DNA from: Holophaga foetida DSM 6591
Lineage (GTDB): Bacteria; Acidobacteriota; Holophagae; Holophagales; Holophagaceae
DNA: 45,571 bases
NCBI RefSeq assembly: GCF_000242615.2
Contig: NZ_KI912269.1
Span: 121,680 to 167,250, forward strand
Direction of reading: 5' to 3'
How positions within the stretch are numbered: position 1 is the stretch's first letter; every line of letters begins with the position of its first letter. The notes under the pieces are model-generated. The model saw only the letters and a program-made list of their open reading frames with translations. It had not been told where the DNA came from and made no database searches. Below are positions 7,630-17,281 of this stretch, piece after piece. The position numbers were made by a program, and so were the translations under genes.

Positions 7630-10600
7630 ATGGAATCCTTCACAATGCTTCCGGAGCCGGGCGGTCGCTGCGTCCATTATGTGGGCGACCGGGTCCGCTT
7701 CACCCTCAAGCGGCCCTCCTACGCCAAGGAGGGCTGGAAGGGCCTCCTGCGCACGAACCTGACCCGGGGCGCCAAGGCCCGGGAGGAGGTCGTGGCCCTG
7801 GCGGGCACCCGTCCCAGCGATGGGCACACCTTCGCCGGCGCCTCCTGGCGGGACATCCCCCTGAACCCGGTCACCGGCGCCTGGGAACTGGACATGCCCC
7901 TCTCCGAGGTGGGCTACTTCCGGGCCAAGGCCTACGCCGTGGACCCCTTCGGCAACCAGTACTGGCCCGATGGACCCGATCTCGGCATCTCCGTGTTACC
8001 GGACCACCTTCGCACCGGCAATACCGTCTACTGCGCCTTCCCCAGGATGTTCGGTCCGGACGCGAGCCTGGAGCCCTTCATGGAGGAGGGGGTGCGCCAG
8101 CTGGACGACCGGGCCTTCACCGTCATCCCCCCCAGCGGCACCATGCGGAGCCTCATCCGGCAGATCCCCCACATCGTGGAAACCCTGGGCTGCCGGATCC
8201 TCCACCTCCTCCCCCTGGGGCCCGTCCCCACCACGTACGCCCGCATGGGGCGATTCGGAAGCCCCTACGCCCAGCTGGACCTGACCGCCATCGATCCGGC
8301 CCTGGTCGAGTTCGACCGCCGCACCACCGCCGAGGACCAGTTCCGGGAGCTGGCCTACGCCACCCACCTCCGGGGGGCCCTGGTCTTCCTGGACATCGTG
8401 GTGAACCATACGGGATGGGGCAGCCGCCTCATGGGCGAACGCCCCGAGTGGTTCCATCGCAACCCCGATGGCAGCTTCCACAGCCCCGGTGCCTGGGGCA
8501 CCACCTGGGAGGATCTGGTGGAGCTGGACAACCATCAGCCCCAGCTCTGGGAGACGGTGGCGGACGCCCTCCTGGTCTGGTGCCGCCGGGGCGTGGACGG
8601 CTTCCGCTGCGACGCGGGCTACATGGTGCCCCTCCCGGCCTGGCAGTACATCATCGCGCGGGTGCGCCAGGAATACCCGGACTGCACCTTCCTGCTGGAA
8701 GGCCTCGGGGGCGCCTGGGAGGCCACGGAGACCCTGCTCTCCGAGGGCGGGATGCAGTGGGCCTACTCGGAGCTCTTCCAGAACTTCCAGCCCCAGGAGG
8801 TTTCGAGCTACCTGGACCACTGCTTCCGGCAGGGGGAGCGCCTGGGCCCCCTGGTCCACTACAGCGAAACCCACGACAACGACCGCCTGGCCAAGAAGGG
8901 GAAGGCCTGGTCCCTCTTCCGGAACCGCCTTTGCGCCCTCACCAGCCTCAGCGGGGCCTTTGCCTTCACCGCCGGAGTTGAGTGGCTGGCCACGGAGAAG
9001 ATTGATGTCCACGGGACCCGGAGCCTCAACTGGAGCGCCTCCCCCAACCTCCTGCCGGAACTCTCCCGCCTCAATCACCTCTTGGCGGAACACCCCTGCT
9101 TCTTCGATGGGGCAGCGCTGGAGCGACTCAGCCCTGCGGACTCCCCGGTGCTGGCCCTGGGGCGGGTCTCCCAGGACGGCCAGGACCGCTGCCTTGTGCT
9201 CCTCAATCTGGACCAGGAATCCCCCCGCAGCCTCCTGCTGGAGCCCGCCCGCTGGCAGGCATTCGGGGATCCCAGAGTCGACCTCCTGGGACAGCCTCCC
9301 CCGGAGATCCAGACCACGGAGAACGGTGTGGCCATCACCCTGGAACCCGCCGGAGCCCACTGCCTTTCGCATCTTCCGGAGCCCAGGGGCCTGGCGGGGA
9401 CCCGCTACCGAACCCGCCGAGCCCAGGCGGCCTGGGCGTACCAGCAACTTGCGAAGGCTTGGCCCGCCGAGGATCTGGGCCCGGCCTCCTGGCGGGATCT
9501 GGGCGCCTGGGTGGGCCGGGATCCCGCAGGCTTCCTGGGGGCCCTGGTCAACCTGAAGACCTCGGATGCCCGCCACGACCTCCTCACCTCCCTGGAGGAG
9601 GCCCGGGCCAGGAATGGCTATGCACCAATCATCCAGTGGGATCGGGCGGACATCCGCCGGATCACCCCGGTTCCCGGACACCATTGGCTCCTGGTCCGTG
9701 ATACAGCCCCCTTCGCAGCAACCCTCCACCGGAATGGATCCCGGGATCTCCACCTCCGTTCCATCCCCGTGGACGGAGGACAGATGGTGGTCTTCCCTCC
9801 CGAAGCCCTGAAGGCCCGGGGAAGCACCTCCGAGGACGCCGAACTGCTCATGGAGCGGTTCACCGAGGAGGGACGCCAGGCCAGGGGCGGCCTGCGCCTG
9901 TGCGCTCCAGAGCCCCAGTTCCACGGGGGAACGCCCCAGAGCCTGGCCCTCCTCACCAACGGCCGGGGGGCCATGGCCAGGCTCCACGCCAACCTGGGAG
10001 CCGTCACCTCCAAGTACGACTGCCTCCTGGGGGCCAATCTCCACCCGGACAACCCCTGCGACCGCCACATCCTGTCCAAGCGGCTGCGGGCCTGGGTCAA
10101 CGCCGATGGCTTCATCACGGCCCTGGACCACACCAACCTCCACAGCTTCGACCCCGGTCCTCCCGCCCGCTGGGTCTTTCTCGCCCACGCCGGGGATGGC
10201 CGGATCGCCGAGATCCATCTCTGCGCGGACCTGCTGCCGGAGCGCAACACCGTGGCCTTCCACCTCCTCCGCCCGGACACCCTCCCGGCTTCCGGCGATC
10301 CCCTCCCCTCCCGCTGCGAGGTCACCCTCATCCTGCGGGTGGATCTGGAGGACCGCGGCTTCCATGGCGAAACCAGGGGTGGTCACGATGCGGAGCGGTT
10401 CTTCGACGAGGCCACAGCCCCCTTCGAAGACCGCCGGGGCTTCCTCTTCCGCCCGGGACCGGACCGGCACCTGAGCGTCCGCTGCGAGGGAGGCCGCTAC
10501 CACGACTCCCCGGAGTGGTGCTGGAACATCCCCCACCCGGTCGAGGGCAGCCGGGGCATGACTGCCTCCGGAGATGCCTGGAGCCCTGGATGGTTCGAGG

Positions 10601-11931
10601 TGCCCCTGTCCCCCGGCGGCAGCACCACCCTCATACTGGACGCGGAGGGAAGCCCTCCCGATCCGGCCCTGCTCCGCAACCTGCCCCTGGTCCCCGCCCG
10701 GATGCTGGCCCTGGATCTGCGCCCCGGACTGCGGGGCGAGGACTCGCTGGGGCGCCAGCTCCTGCGGGCATCCTCCGCCTTCCTGGCCCGCCGGGGCAAG
10801 GGCACCACGGTCATCGCGGGCTACCCCTGGTTCCTCGACTGGGGCCGGGACACCCTCATCGCCGTCCGGGGCCTCCTGGCGGGGGGATTCCACGACGAGG
10901 TGCGGGAGATCCTCCTCACCTATGCCCGCCTGGAGGAGGGGGGCACCCTGCCCAACATGCTTTCGGCGGACTCCACCGCCAACCGCGACACCTCGGACGC
11001 CCCCCTCTGGTTCGGCCTAGCCTGCGAGGAGGCGGCGGCGGCGCTCGGGGACGAGATCTACGGCGAGGACGTGGGGGGACGCACCCTGGCCCAGGTCCTG
11101 GGCTCCATCGGCGCGGGCTATCTGGGGGGAACCCGGAACGGGATCCGCGTGGACAGCGCCTCGGGGCTGGTCTGGAGCCCATCCCACTTCACCTGGATGG
11201 ACACCAACTTCCCGGCGGCCACCCCCCGGGAGGGCTATCCCATCGAAATCCAGGCCCTCTGGATCCGGCTCCTGGAGCAGTTGGACCGCCTGAAGGTCCC
11301 GGGCCGGGCCTGGGACCAGGTCGCCCGGAAGGCCCTGAATTCCCTGGACCGTTTCTGGAGCCCGGAACTGGGATGCTTCTCCGATCTCCTGACGGCCCAG
11401 GGCCAGCCCGACGGCCTGGTGCGCCCCAACCAGCTCTTCCTGGTGAGCCTGGGGATCCTGGGGGGGCCGAAGGCCCGCGCCGCCGTCATGACCTGCGCCA
11501 AGCACCTGCTGATCCCCGGGGGGATGCGTAGCCTGGCTCCCCTGCCCACCACCCACCCCCTGTCCGTTGAGGGTCCCGGCGGCGAACCTCTCAACGATCC
11601 CTGGCACCCCTACTGGGGTCACTACGAGGGGGACGAGGATACCCGGCGCAAGCCCGCCTACCACAACGGCACCGCCTGGGTCTGGCCCCTGGCCACCTTC
11701 TGCGAGGCCATGGCCCGGGCCTGGGACTTCGCACCGAGGGCCGTGGCTGCAGCCCGGGGCTACCTGGGGACCTGCGATCGGCTGATGGCCGAGGGCTGCT
11801 CTGGCCATCTGCCGGAGATCCTGGACGGCGATGCCCCCCATGCCCCCCGGGGCTGCGACGCCCAGGCATGGAGTGCGACCGAGACCCTGAGGGTCTGGAT
11901 GCTACTGCACCAGGAGCCGTTCCTGGAATAA
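7630..11931 (+). CDS. Bifunctional glycogen debranching enzyme (GH13-type plus GDE/GH133 domains)
   Basis: 1433-residue soluble enzyme. An N-terminal beta domain leads into an alpha-amylase-type barrel with all four GH13 regions: DIVVNHTG (~255), GVDGFRCDAG with D328 as likely nucleophile, LLEGLGG with E357 as likely acid/base, and ETHDND with D416. The C-terminal third is an amylo-alpha-1,6-glucosidase domain with YPWFLDWGRDT (~1066-1075) and a closing AQAWSATE motif. This combination of 4-alpha-glucanotransferase and 1,6-glucosidase in one chain resembles the eukaryotic (AGL/Gdb1) plan, unlike bacterial GlgX. Its role would be to clear limit-dextrin branches left by the phosphorylase encoded next. 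ATG at 7630 follows AGGA. Domain activities are inferred from motifs. Confidence 0.9.
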   Translation: MESFTMLPEPGGRCVHYVGDRVRFTLKRPSYAKEGWKGLLRTNLTRGAKAREEVVALAGTRPSDGHTFAGASWRDIPLNPVTGAWELDMPLSEVGYFRAKAYAVDPFGNQYWPDGPDLGISVLPDHLRTGNTVYCAFPRMFGPDASLEPFMEEGVRQLDDRAFTVIPPSGTMRSLIRQIPHIVETLGCRILHLLPLGPVPTTYARMGRFGSPYAQLDLTAIDPALVEFDRRTTAEDQFRELAYATHLRGALVFLDIVVNHTGWGSRLMGERPEWFHRNPDGSFHSPGAWGTTWEDLVELDNHQPQLWETVADALLVWCRRGVDGFRCDAGYMVPLPAWQYIIARVRQEYPDCTFLLEGLGGAWEATETLLSEGGMQWAYSELFQNFQPQEVSSYLDHCFRQGERLGPLVHYSETHDNDRLAKKGKAWSLFRNRLCALTSLSGAFAFTAGVEWLATEKIDVHGTRSLNWSASPNLLPELSRLNHLLAEHPCFFDGAALERLSPADSPVLALGRVSQDGQDRCLVLLNLDQESPRSLLLEPARWQAFGDPRVDLLGQPPPEIQTTENGVAITLEPAGAHCLSHLPEPRGLAGTRYRTRRAQAAWAYQQLAKAWPAEDLGPASWRDLGAWVGRDPAGFLGALVNLKTSDARHDLLTSLEEARARNGYAPIIQWDRADIRRITPVPGHHWLLVRDTAPFAATLHRNGSRDLHLRSIPVDGGQMVVFPPEALKARGSTSEDAELLMERFTEEGRQARGGLRLCAPEPQFHGGTPQSLALLTNGRGAMARLHANLGAVTSKYDCLLGANLHPDNPCDRHILSKRLRAWVNADGFITALDHTNLHSFDPGPPARWVFLAHAGDGRIAEIHLCADLLPERNTVAFHLLRPDTLPASGDPLPSRCEVTLILRVDLEDRGFHGETRGGHDAERFFDEATAPFEDRRGFLFRPGPDRHLSVRCEGGRYHDSPEWCWNIPHPVEGSRGMTASGDAWSPGWFEVPLSPGGSTTLILDAEGSPPDPALLRNLPLVPARMLALDLRPGLRGEDSLGRQLLRASSAFLARRGKGTTVIAGYPWFLDWGRDTLIAVRGLLAGGFHDEVREILLTYARLEEGGTLPNMLSADSTANRDTSDAPLWFGLACEEAAAALGDEIYGEDVGGRTLAQVLGSIGAGYLGGTRNGIRVDSASGLVWSPSHFTWMDTNFPAATPREGYPIEIQALWIRLLEQLDRLKVPGRAWDQVARKALNSLDRFWSPELGCFSDLLTAQGQPDGLVRPNQLFLVSLGILGGPKARAAVMTCAKHLLIPGGMRSLAPLPTTHPLSVEGPGGEPLNDPWHPYWGHYEGDEDTRRKPAYHNGTAWVWPLATFCEAMARAWDFAPRAVAAARGYLGTCDRLMAEGCSGHLPEILDGDAPHAPRGCDAQAWSATETLRVWMLLHQEPFLE

Positions 11932-12019
11932 TCCGTGAAATGCAGCATCGCCCGACCCGCCAGAGTGGTATAGACTCCTGATTCCAGACTTAACCCCAGC
12001 AACCTGAGGAGCGGATTCC

Positions 12020-14143
12020 ATGGAAGTGCTCAAACAGAAGCTGCAGAACCTGACCCAGAACCTCTGGTGGACCTGGAGGCCGGAAGTCCGGGCCATCTTC
12101 CGGGACATCGACTACGACCTCTACCTTGAGGCTCACCGCAACCCGCTGCAGATCCTCAAACAGGTAGACGATGCTTTCCTGGACAGGCGAGCCGCTGAGG
12201 TGGACATCCAGATCCGCACAGATCGGGCCCTTCGGCAGCTTGAGGACTACCTCAACCCCGTCACCACCTGGGGCCTGGTCCACGCCGGCACCCTGAACAG
12301 CCGACCCGTGGCCTACTTCTGCATGGAATTCGGTCTCCACGAGTCCATCCCCATCTACTCAGGCGGCCTCGGCATCCTGGCGGGGGATCACATCAAAGGC
12401 GCCTCCAACCTGGGGGTCCCCTTGGTGGGGGTGGGGCTCCTCTACCACGAGGGCTACACCACCCAGCAACTGGATGCCAGCTTCTGGCAGCACGATGTCC
12501 GGGAGCCCGTGGACCTGGCCGACCTGCCTGTCTGGCCCGCCCTGACCCCAGACGGGGTACCCGCCCGGGTGAGCGTCGAGATGCCGGGGCGCACCGTCTG
12601 GGCCAAGGTTCTGGAGGCCCATGTGGGCCGCGTGAGGCTCATCCTCCTGGACAGCCGGGACGAGGCCAACACCGAAGAGGACAAGGGCATCACGGCCCGC
12701 CTCTATGGAGGCGACCTGCGGATGCGGATCCAGCAGGAACTCCTCCTGGGCGTCGGCGGGAGCCGGGCCCTGCGCGCCCTGGGCATCACCGCCAGCGTCT
12801 ACCACCTCAACGAGGGACACAGCGCCTTCGCCATCCTGGAGCGGGCCCGGCACCGGGTCCAGCAGGATGGCCTGGATCCCCACCGGGCCCTCAAGGAAAG
12901 CGCCGCCGCCACGGTCTTCACCACCCACACCCCCGTGGAGGCGGGACACGACCGCTTCCCGGCGGATCTGGCAGGCCTTCACCTCAAGCCCCTGGCGGAC
13001 GGCCTGAACATCTCCATCGAGGAGCTCCTGGGCTTCGGCCGGGTGAACCCCGGGGATCTGGGTTCACCCTTCCTGCCCACCGTCCTGGCCCTCAAGTGCT
13101 CGCGGCGGGCCAACGGCGTCAGTGCCCTCCACGGCGAGATCTCCCGCCAGATGTGGCACCACATGTGGCCCGAACGCACCGTGGACGAAGTCCCCATCGG
13201 CCACATCACCAATGGCGTCCATGTCCCCACCTGGCTCGCCCAGGAGATCAACCACCTCCTGGAGACCCACTTGGGCAACACCTGGATGGAGGCCATCGCC
13301 CGCCCGGACATGTGGACCAAGCTGGAGTACATGGACAGTGCGGAGTTCTGGGAGACCAAGCAGGTCCTCAAGGCCCGCACGATCCGCTTCATCCGGGAAC
13401 GGGTGGCCAAGGTCAACGCCCGCATCGGCCTGCCCCCCATCGAGCCGCCCCCCCTAGATCCGGATGCCCTGACCATCGGCTTCGCCCGCCGCTTCGTCAC
13501 CTACAAGCGGCCGGACCTGCTCTTCTCGGACCCGGATCGTCTCGACCGCCTGGTCAACAATCCCGAGCGGCCCGTGAACCTGGTCTTCGCTGGGCGCTCC
13601 CACCCGGCGGACGGCCCCGGCAAGGCCATCATCCAGCGGGTGGGCACTTTCCTGGACGACCCCCGCTTCCGCAACCGCATCGTCTTCGTGGAGAACTACA
13701 ACATCCACGTGGGCCGGAACCTCTACCAGGGCGTGGACGCCTGGCTCAACAATCCCCGCCGCCCCCTGGAGGCCTGTGGCACCAGCGGCATGAAGGTGAT
13801 CATGAACGGCGGCCTCCACATCTCCATCCTGGACGGATGGTGGGCCGAGGCCTACGACGGGGAGAACGGCTTTGCCATCGGCAACGGCGAGATACACGCC
13901 GACCAGGAGGTCCAGGACCAGCGGGATGCCGAGGCCCTCTTCCAGCTTCTGGAGAACGTCATCGTGCCCATGTACTACGACCGGGATGCCAATGGCGTCC
14001 CGAGACGCTGGCTCCAGCGCGTCAAGCGCTCCATGCGCACCCTGGCCTGGCGCTTCAGCGCGGACCGCATGGTGATGGACTACGTCCGGAACTGCTACCT
14101 TCCGGCAGCAACGGCCTCCAGCTGCCAGATGCCACCGCCCTGA
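12020..14143 (+). CDS. glgP: Alpha-glucan (glycogen/maltodextrin) phosphorylase, short form
   Basis: 707 residues. This is the compact bacterial/archaeal phosphorylase that opens with a DUF3417 domain (QNLWWTWRPEVRAIF near residue 14). It releases glucose-1-phosphate from alpha-1,4-glucan ends. Marks include the glycine-rich GGLGILAGDH, the active-site TTHTPVEAGHDRF, RFVTYKRPDLL, and the pyridoxal-phosphate lysine K592 in GTSGMKVIMNGG. The ATG follows GAGGAG. It lies 88 bp after the debranching enzyme on the same strand; together they degrade branched storage glucan. Confidence 0.95.
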   Translation: MEVLKQKLQNLTQNLWWTWRPEVRAIFRDIDYDLYLEAHRNPLQILKQVDDAFLDRRAAEVDIQIRTDRALRQLEDYLNPVTTWGLVHAGTLNSRPVAYFCMEFGLHESIPIYSGGLGILAGDHIKGASNLGVPLVGVGLLYHEGYTTQQLDASFWQHDVREPVDLADLPVWPALTPDGVPARVSVEMPGRTVWAKVLEAHVGRVRLILLDSRDEANTEEDKGITARLYGGDLRMRIQQELLLGVGGSRALRALGITASVYHLNEGHSAFAILERARHRVQQDGLDPHRALKESAAATVFTTHTPVEAGHDRFPADLAGLHLKPLADGLNISIEELLGFGRVNPGDLGSPFLPTVLALKCSRRANGVSALHGEISRQMWHHMWPERTVDEVPIGHITNGVHVPTWLAQEINHLLETHLGNTWMEAIARPDMWTKLEYMDSAEFWETKQVLKARTIRFIRERVAKVNARIGLPPIEPPPLDPDALTIGFARRFVTYKRPDLLFSDPDRLDRLVNNPERPVNLVFAGRSHPADGPGKAIIQRVGTFLDDPRFRNRIVFVENYNIHVGRNLYQGVDAWLNNPRRPLEACGTSGMKVIMNGGLHISILDGWWAEAYDGENGFAIGNGEIHADQEVQDQRDAEALFQLLENVIVPMYYDRDANGVPRRWLQRVKRSMRTLAWRFSADRMVMDYVRNCYLPAATASSCQMPPP

Positions 14144-14150
14144 GGGCGTT

Positions 14151-14672
14151 TCAGCCCTGAAGCAGAGCCTCCAAATCCTCTACCCGCACCGCTCCGCCCT
14201 GAGCCTCCTGGATCAGGGCGCGGAGCTTGGCCTCCCGCAGCATTGAGGCGGTGTGGAGATCCAGAGTCTGGTCCTCGGCCTTGCGGCGGCGACTGATGTC
14301 CATCACCAGAGCACAGGCGAGCTCCAGACCTTCCAGGGTCACATGCGAAACCCGAACCTCGGCGGGAAAGGAGCCCCCGGCCTTGGTGTGATGATCCAGC
14401 TCGAAACAGGCGGATTTCCGCCGACGCAGATCCTCAAAGAAATCCGGGTAGTCATCCTCTGAGAAGGACGGCACGATCAAGGCGATACCGCCTCCAAGCA
14501 ATTCCTCGCGCGTGTATCCCAGGCACCGGCAGGCCTTGGCGTTGGCATAGACGATACGGCCATCAGCGTCGAGCCAGATGGCCATATCGGGAACCTCATC
14601 AAGGATCTGGAAGAACAGCGCCTCTGGATCGCGCAGGAAGGGCAGCCGATGGTAGCGAGGCATGTTAGGCAT
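14151..14672 (-). CDS. Single PAS domain protein
   Basis: About 173 residues. One PAS domain (~20-125) has DMAIWLDADGRIVYAN and ACRCLGYTREELLG, followed by the PAC-like ALVMDISRRRKAEDQ. A short helical tail follows and there is no output domain. I chose ATG 14672 because GGAG lies five bases upstream; a longer frame from 14762 would overlap the end of htpG. It is convergent with glgP (7 bp between stops) and 43 bp behind htpG. It may be a stand-alone ligand sensor or the remnant of a kinase that lost its catalytic half. Confidence 0.8.
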   Translation of the reverse strand: MPNMPRYHRLPFLRDPEALFFQILDEVPDMAIWLDADGRIVYANAKACRCLGYTREELLGGGIALIVPSFSEDDYPDFFEDLRRRKSACFELDHHTKAGGSFPAEVRVSHVTLEGLELACALVMDISRRRKAEDQTLDLHTASMLREAKLRALIQEAQGGAVRVEDLEALLQG

Positions 14673-14715
14673 GTCCGCTCCATCGGCACCCGTTTCCCCA
14701 GGCTTGAAAGGCGAA

Positions 14716-16602
14716 CTAGAACTTCTCCCCCACCAGCGCATTGATCCGCTTGATGAAGGCACTGGGATCCTCCAGCCTGGACCCCTCGGCGATCAGGGCC
14801 TCCTCGTAGAGCAGGCGGCCGAGATTCTCCACCCGTTCGTCACCAGCGTTCTGCTGGTGGAAGGCCTGAAGGGTCTTCACCAGGGGGTGCTCGGGGTTCA
14901 GCTCCAGGATGCGCTTGGAGGGTTCCTCGGTGGAACGCCCCATCTTCCGGAGCAGGCGTTCCAGGCTGGCCCCCATGGCGCCTTCGTCGGGCACCAGGCA
15001 GGCGGGGCTTCCCTTCAGGCGGCTGGAGAGGCGCACCTCCTTGACCTCCTGGATCCGGCCCTGCAGGGCCTCGAAGAGGGGCTTGAAGCCTTCGGTAGCA
15101 GCCTCCAGCCTGGCCTTCTCCTCGGGCTTCAGCTCGGGAACGCTCCGGTCCGCGGCCTTGAGGGGCTTGCCCTTGTAGTCCGGCAGACCTGGGAGCACGA
15201 ACTCGTCGATGGGCTCCGTCAGCAGGAGCACATCCCAGTCCTTCTCCCGGTAGACCTCAAGACAGGGAGCGTTCGCCAAGGCCGAGCGCTGCTCACCCGC
15301 AAGGTAGAGGATCTCCTTCTGGTCCTCGGGCATGGCCTCCGCGTACTGGGCCAGGGTGGTGCGCTTTCCGGCTTCGGTCTTCACACTATGGAAGAGCAGC
15401 AGATCGGCGAGGGCCTCCCGGTTGTTCCAGTCCCGCCCCAGGCCCTCCTTCAGGAAGTTGCCCAGCTCGTCGTGGAAGACCAGGTAGTCATCGTAGGCAC
15501 TGGTCTTGAGGTCTTCCAGAGCCTTGAGCACCTGCTTGACCAGGATCCTCTGGATCTTCTCCAGAAGGGGATTGTGCTGGAGCAGTTCCCGGGAGACGTT
15601 GAGGGGCAGATCGGCGCAGTCCACGACCCCGGTCACGAAGCGCAGGTAGGAGGGGAGCAGGGCCTCGCAGTGGTCCATGATCTGGACGCGGTTGACGTAG
15701 AGCTTGGGACCCGCCTTCACATCGCCGTACTGCAGGTCGAAGCTCTTGGTCTTGGGGATATAGAGCAGGGCCTTGAACTCCACCGTGCCCTCACCGGAGT
15801 AGTGGATGACCTTCAGTGGCTCGTCGAAGTTGCCGGAGATCTGCTGATAGAAGGCGTTGTGCTCGTCCTGGGTCACGTCCCCCTTGCTGCGCAGCCACAG
15901 GGCCTTGCGGGAGTTGATGACCTCCTCCTCGATGACCTTGGCATCACCCTCGCCGGACTTCTCCACGTCCATGACGACGGGATGCTCCACGAAGTCGGAG
16001 AACTGCTTGACGATCTGGCGCAGGCGCCAGGGATCCAGGAACTCCTTCTCCTCGTCCTTGATGTGGAGGGTGACATCGGTGCCGCGCCGGTCGCGCTCGG
16101 CGGGCTCCAGGGTGTACTCGCCCTGGCCGTCCGAAACCCACTTCACAGCACCGCTCTGCCCCGCCGCCCGGGAGACGACCGTCACCTGGTCCGCCACCAT
16201 GAAGGCGGAGTAGAAACCCACCCCGAATTGGCCGATGAGTTCGGGACGGGTGGCGGCATCGGCCTGCTTCAGGTTCTCCAGGAAGGCCTTGGTGCCGGAC
16301 TTCGCGATGGTCCCCAGATTCTCGATGATGGCGTCGTGATCCATGCCGACGCCGTTGTCGGACACCGTGAGCGTCCCGGCTTCCTTGTCAGCCACCAGCT
16401 TGATCTTCCAGTCCCGGTTGCCCTCCAGGAGCTGCTCGTTCTGGAGCGAGTTGAAGCGGATCTTGTCGATAGCATCGCAGGCGTTGCTGATGAGCTCCCG
16501 GAGGAAGACCTCGCGGTGGGAGTAGAGCGAATGGGTGATGAGGTTCAGAACTTGGCGCAGCTCGCTCTTGAACTCGAGTTTTTCTACAGCGGGTTGAGTC
16601 AT
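14716..16602 (-). CDS. htpG: Molecular chaperone HtpG (Hsp90)
   Basis: 628 residues, full length for bacterial Hsp90. The N-terminal GHKL ATPase shows ELISNACDAIDK, DNGVGMDHD and GQFGVGFYSAF. The middle domain has FDLQYGDVKAGPKLYVNRVQI and VVDCADLPLNVSRE, which contains the catalytic-loop arginine. The C-terminal dimerisation segment ends with VGEKF. It folds or remodels client proteins in the cytoplasm. ATG at 16602 follows TAGGAG. A putative promoter and a small palindrome lie just upstream. Confidence 0.97.
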   Translation of the reverse strand: MTQPAVEKLEFKSELRQVLNLITHSLYSHREVFLRELISNACDAIDKIRFNSLQNEQLLEGNRDWKIKLVADKEAGTLTVSDNGVGMDHDAIIENLGTIAKSGTKAFLENLKQADAATRPELIGQFGVGFYSAFMVADQVTVVSRAAGQSGAVKWVSDGQGEYTLEPAERDRRGTDVTLHIKDEEKEFLDPWRLRQIVKQFSDFVEHPVVMDVEKSGEGDAKVIEEEVINSRKALWLRSKGDVTQDEHNAFYQQISGNFDEPLKVIHYSGEGTVEFKALLYIPKTKSFDLQYGDVKAGPKLYVNRVQIMDHCEALLPSYLRFVTGVVDCADLPLNVSRELLQHNPLLEKIQRILVKQVLKALEDLKTSAYDDYLVFHDELGNFLKEGLGRDWNNREALADLLLFHSVKTEAGKRTTLAQYAEAMPEDQKEILYLAGEQRSALANAPCLEVYREKDWDVLLLTEPIDEFVLPGLPDYKGKPLKAADRSVPELKPEEKARLEAATEGFKPLFEALQGRIQEVKEVRLSSRLKGSPACLVPDEGAMGASLERLLRKMGRSTEEPSKRILELNPEHPLVKTLQAFHQQNAGDERVENLGRLLYEEALIAEGSRLEDPSAFIKRINALVGEKF

Positions 16603-16619
16603 GGTGGCGTTCTCCTACA

Positions 16620-16659
16620 GACGTATCCAGTAATACGTCGAGAAGGCCAGCCACGGCAA
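16620..16659 (-). promoter_or_regulatory. Putative htpG promoter with overlapping palindrome
   Basis: The minus strand reads TTGCCG (16654-16659), 18 bp, TATTAC (16630-16635). A 7-bp inverted repeat GACGTAT-N6-ATACGTC (16620-16639) covers the -10 box and could be an operator. It is not a CIRCE element. Visual call only. Confidence 0.4.
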
Positions 16660-16687
16660 GCGATGACTGCCTGAAGGGGTGCAAAGG

Positions 16688-17179
16688 CTAGCCCATCACC
16701 CGGTATTTGCGTCCCTTGTTGTCCTTGGCTGCGCCCAGCAGGCCTTCTCCCCCGGCGCTTTCCCCCACGACGATGCCATCGATCACCGTCCCACGGTCCC
16801 CGTACAGCAGGAAGATGCATCGTTCGGTGTTCTTCTCCAGGTCCACCCCCAGCGAGCTGGCCCAGTCCCAGGAACTCATCGGGCTCCGCGTTCCCAGAAT
16901 GGGAAGGGTGGACATGTCGTCCTGCTGGGCGGAGCTGCTCTCCTTGGTGCTCTCTTTGAGGCGCATCCACTCCCCCTGGAAGCATTCCCCATCGGGCGAT
17001 GTGCAGCGGAGCACTCCCCTTCTGGATCTCATTTTCTGGGGGGAAGCGCCAACATCACACCTGAGCAGACGTGAACCCGAGAGTTCATACAGCCTCAACT
17101 CCCGGCGAACCTCCAACCCAGGCGACAGGCACCCCATCATCGGAACCAGAGCAAGGGCGAACAAGGAGCGGAGCCTCAT
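16688..17179 (-). CDS. Small putative lipoprotein, unknown function
   Basis: About 163 residues from ATG 17179; an in-frame GTG lies at 17212. The first 18 residues, MRLRSLFALALVPMMGCL, are a signal peptide ending in a cysteine. The lipobox MMGC is imperfect because Leu is expected at -3. The rest has scattered cysteines (RCDVG, RCTSPDGEC, ERCIFLL) that could form disulfides, and a Gly-rich end. No known domain is recognised. No good ribosome-binding site is seen before either start. It lies downstream of the FUSC gene on the same strand, with htpG beyond. Confidence 0.6.
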   Translation of the reverse strand: MRLRSLFALALVPMMGCLSPGLEVRRELRLYELSGSRLLRCDVGASPQKMRSRRGVLRCTSPDGECFQGEWMRLKESTKESSSAQQDDMSTLPILGTRSPMSSWDWASSLGVDLEKNTERCIFLLYGDRGTVIDGIVVGESAGGEGLLGAAKDNKGRKYRVMG

Positions 17180-17244
17180 GGGGTGAGGGTGGTGCAGAGT
17201 GGCTACCCCCACAAGCCCAAGGGGGCCATCGGCAACTTCAGCCC

Positions 17245-17268
17245 GCCCAATGGCAGAATGCCATGGGC
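17245..17268 (-). terminator. Weak hairpin downstream of the FUSC gene
   Basis: A GCCCA(A)TGGCA / TGCCATGGGC stem with one bulge and a 3-nt loop lies 14 bp past the stop of the minus-strand FUSC gene. No T-tract follows, so any termination would be inefficient or factor-dependent. Confidence 0.3.
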
Positions 17269-17281
17269 GAACGACAAGGCA

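Noticed and set aside
7996..10893. A 965-codon open frame antisense to the debranching enzyme
   Set aside because: No recognisable motif, low-complexity Gly/Glu/Gln-rich reading; the sense frame has complete GH13 and GDE motifs.
14141..14158. A small AGGGC/GCCCT hairpin between glgP and the PAS gene
   Set aside because: Only five base pairs and overlaps both stop codons; too weak to call a terminator.
14662..16674. A 670-codon open frame antisense to htpG
   Set aside because: Leu/Gly/Glu/His-rich shadow; htpG on the other strand is complete and conserved.
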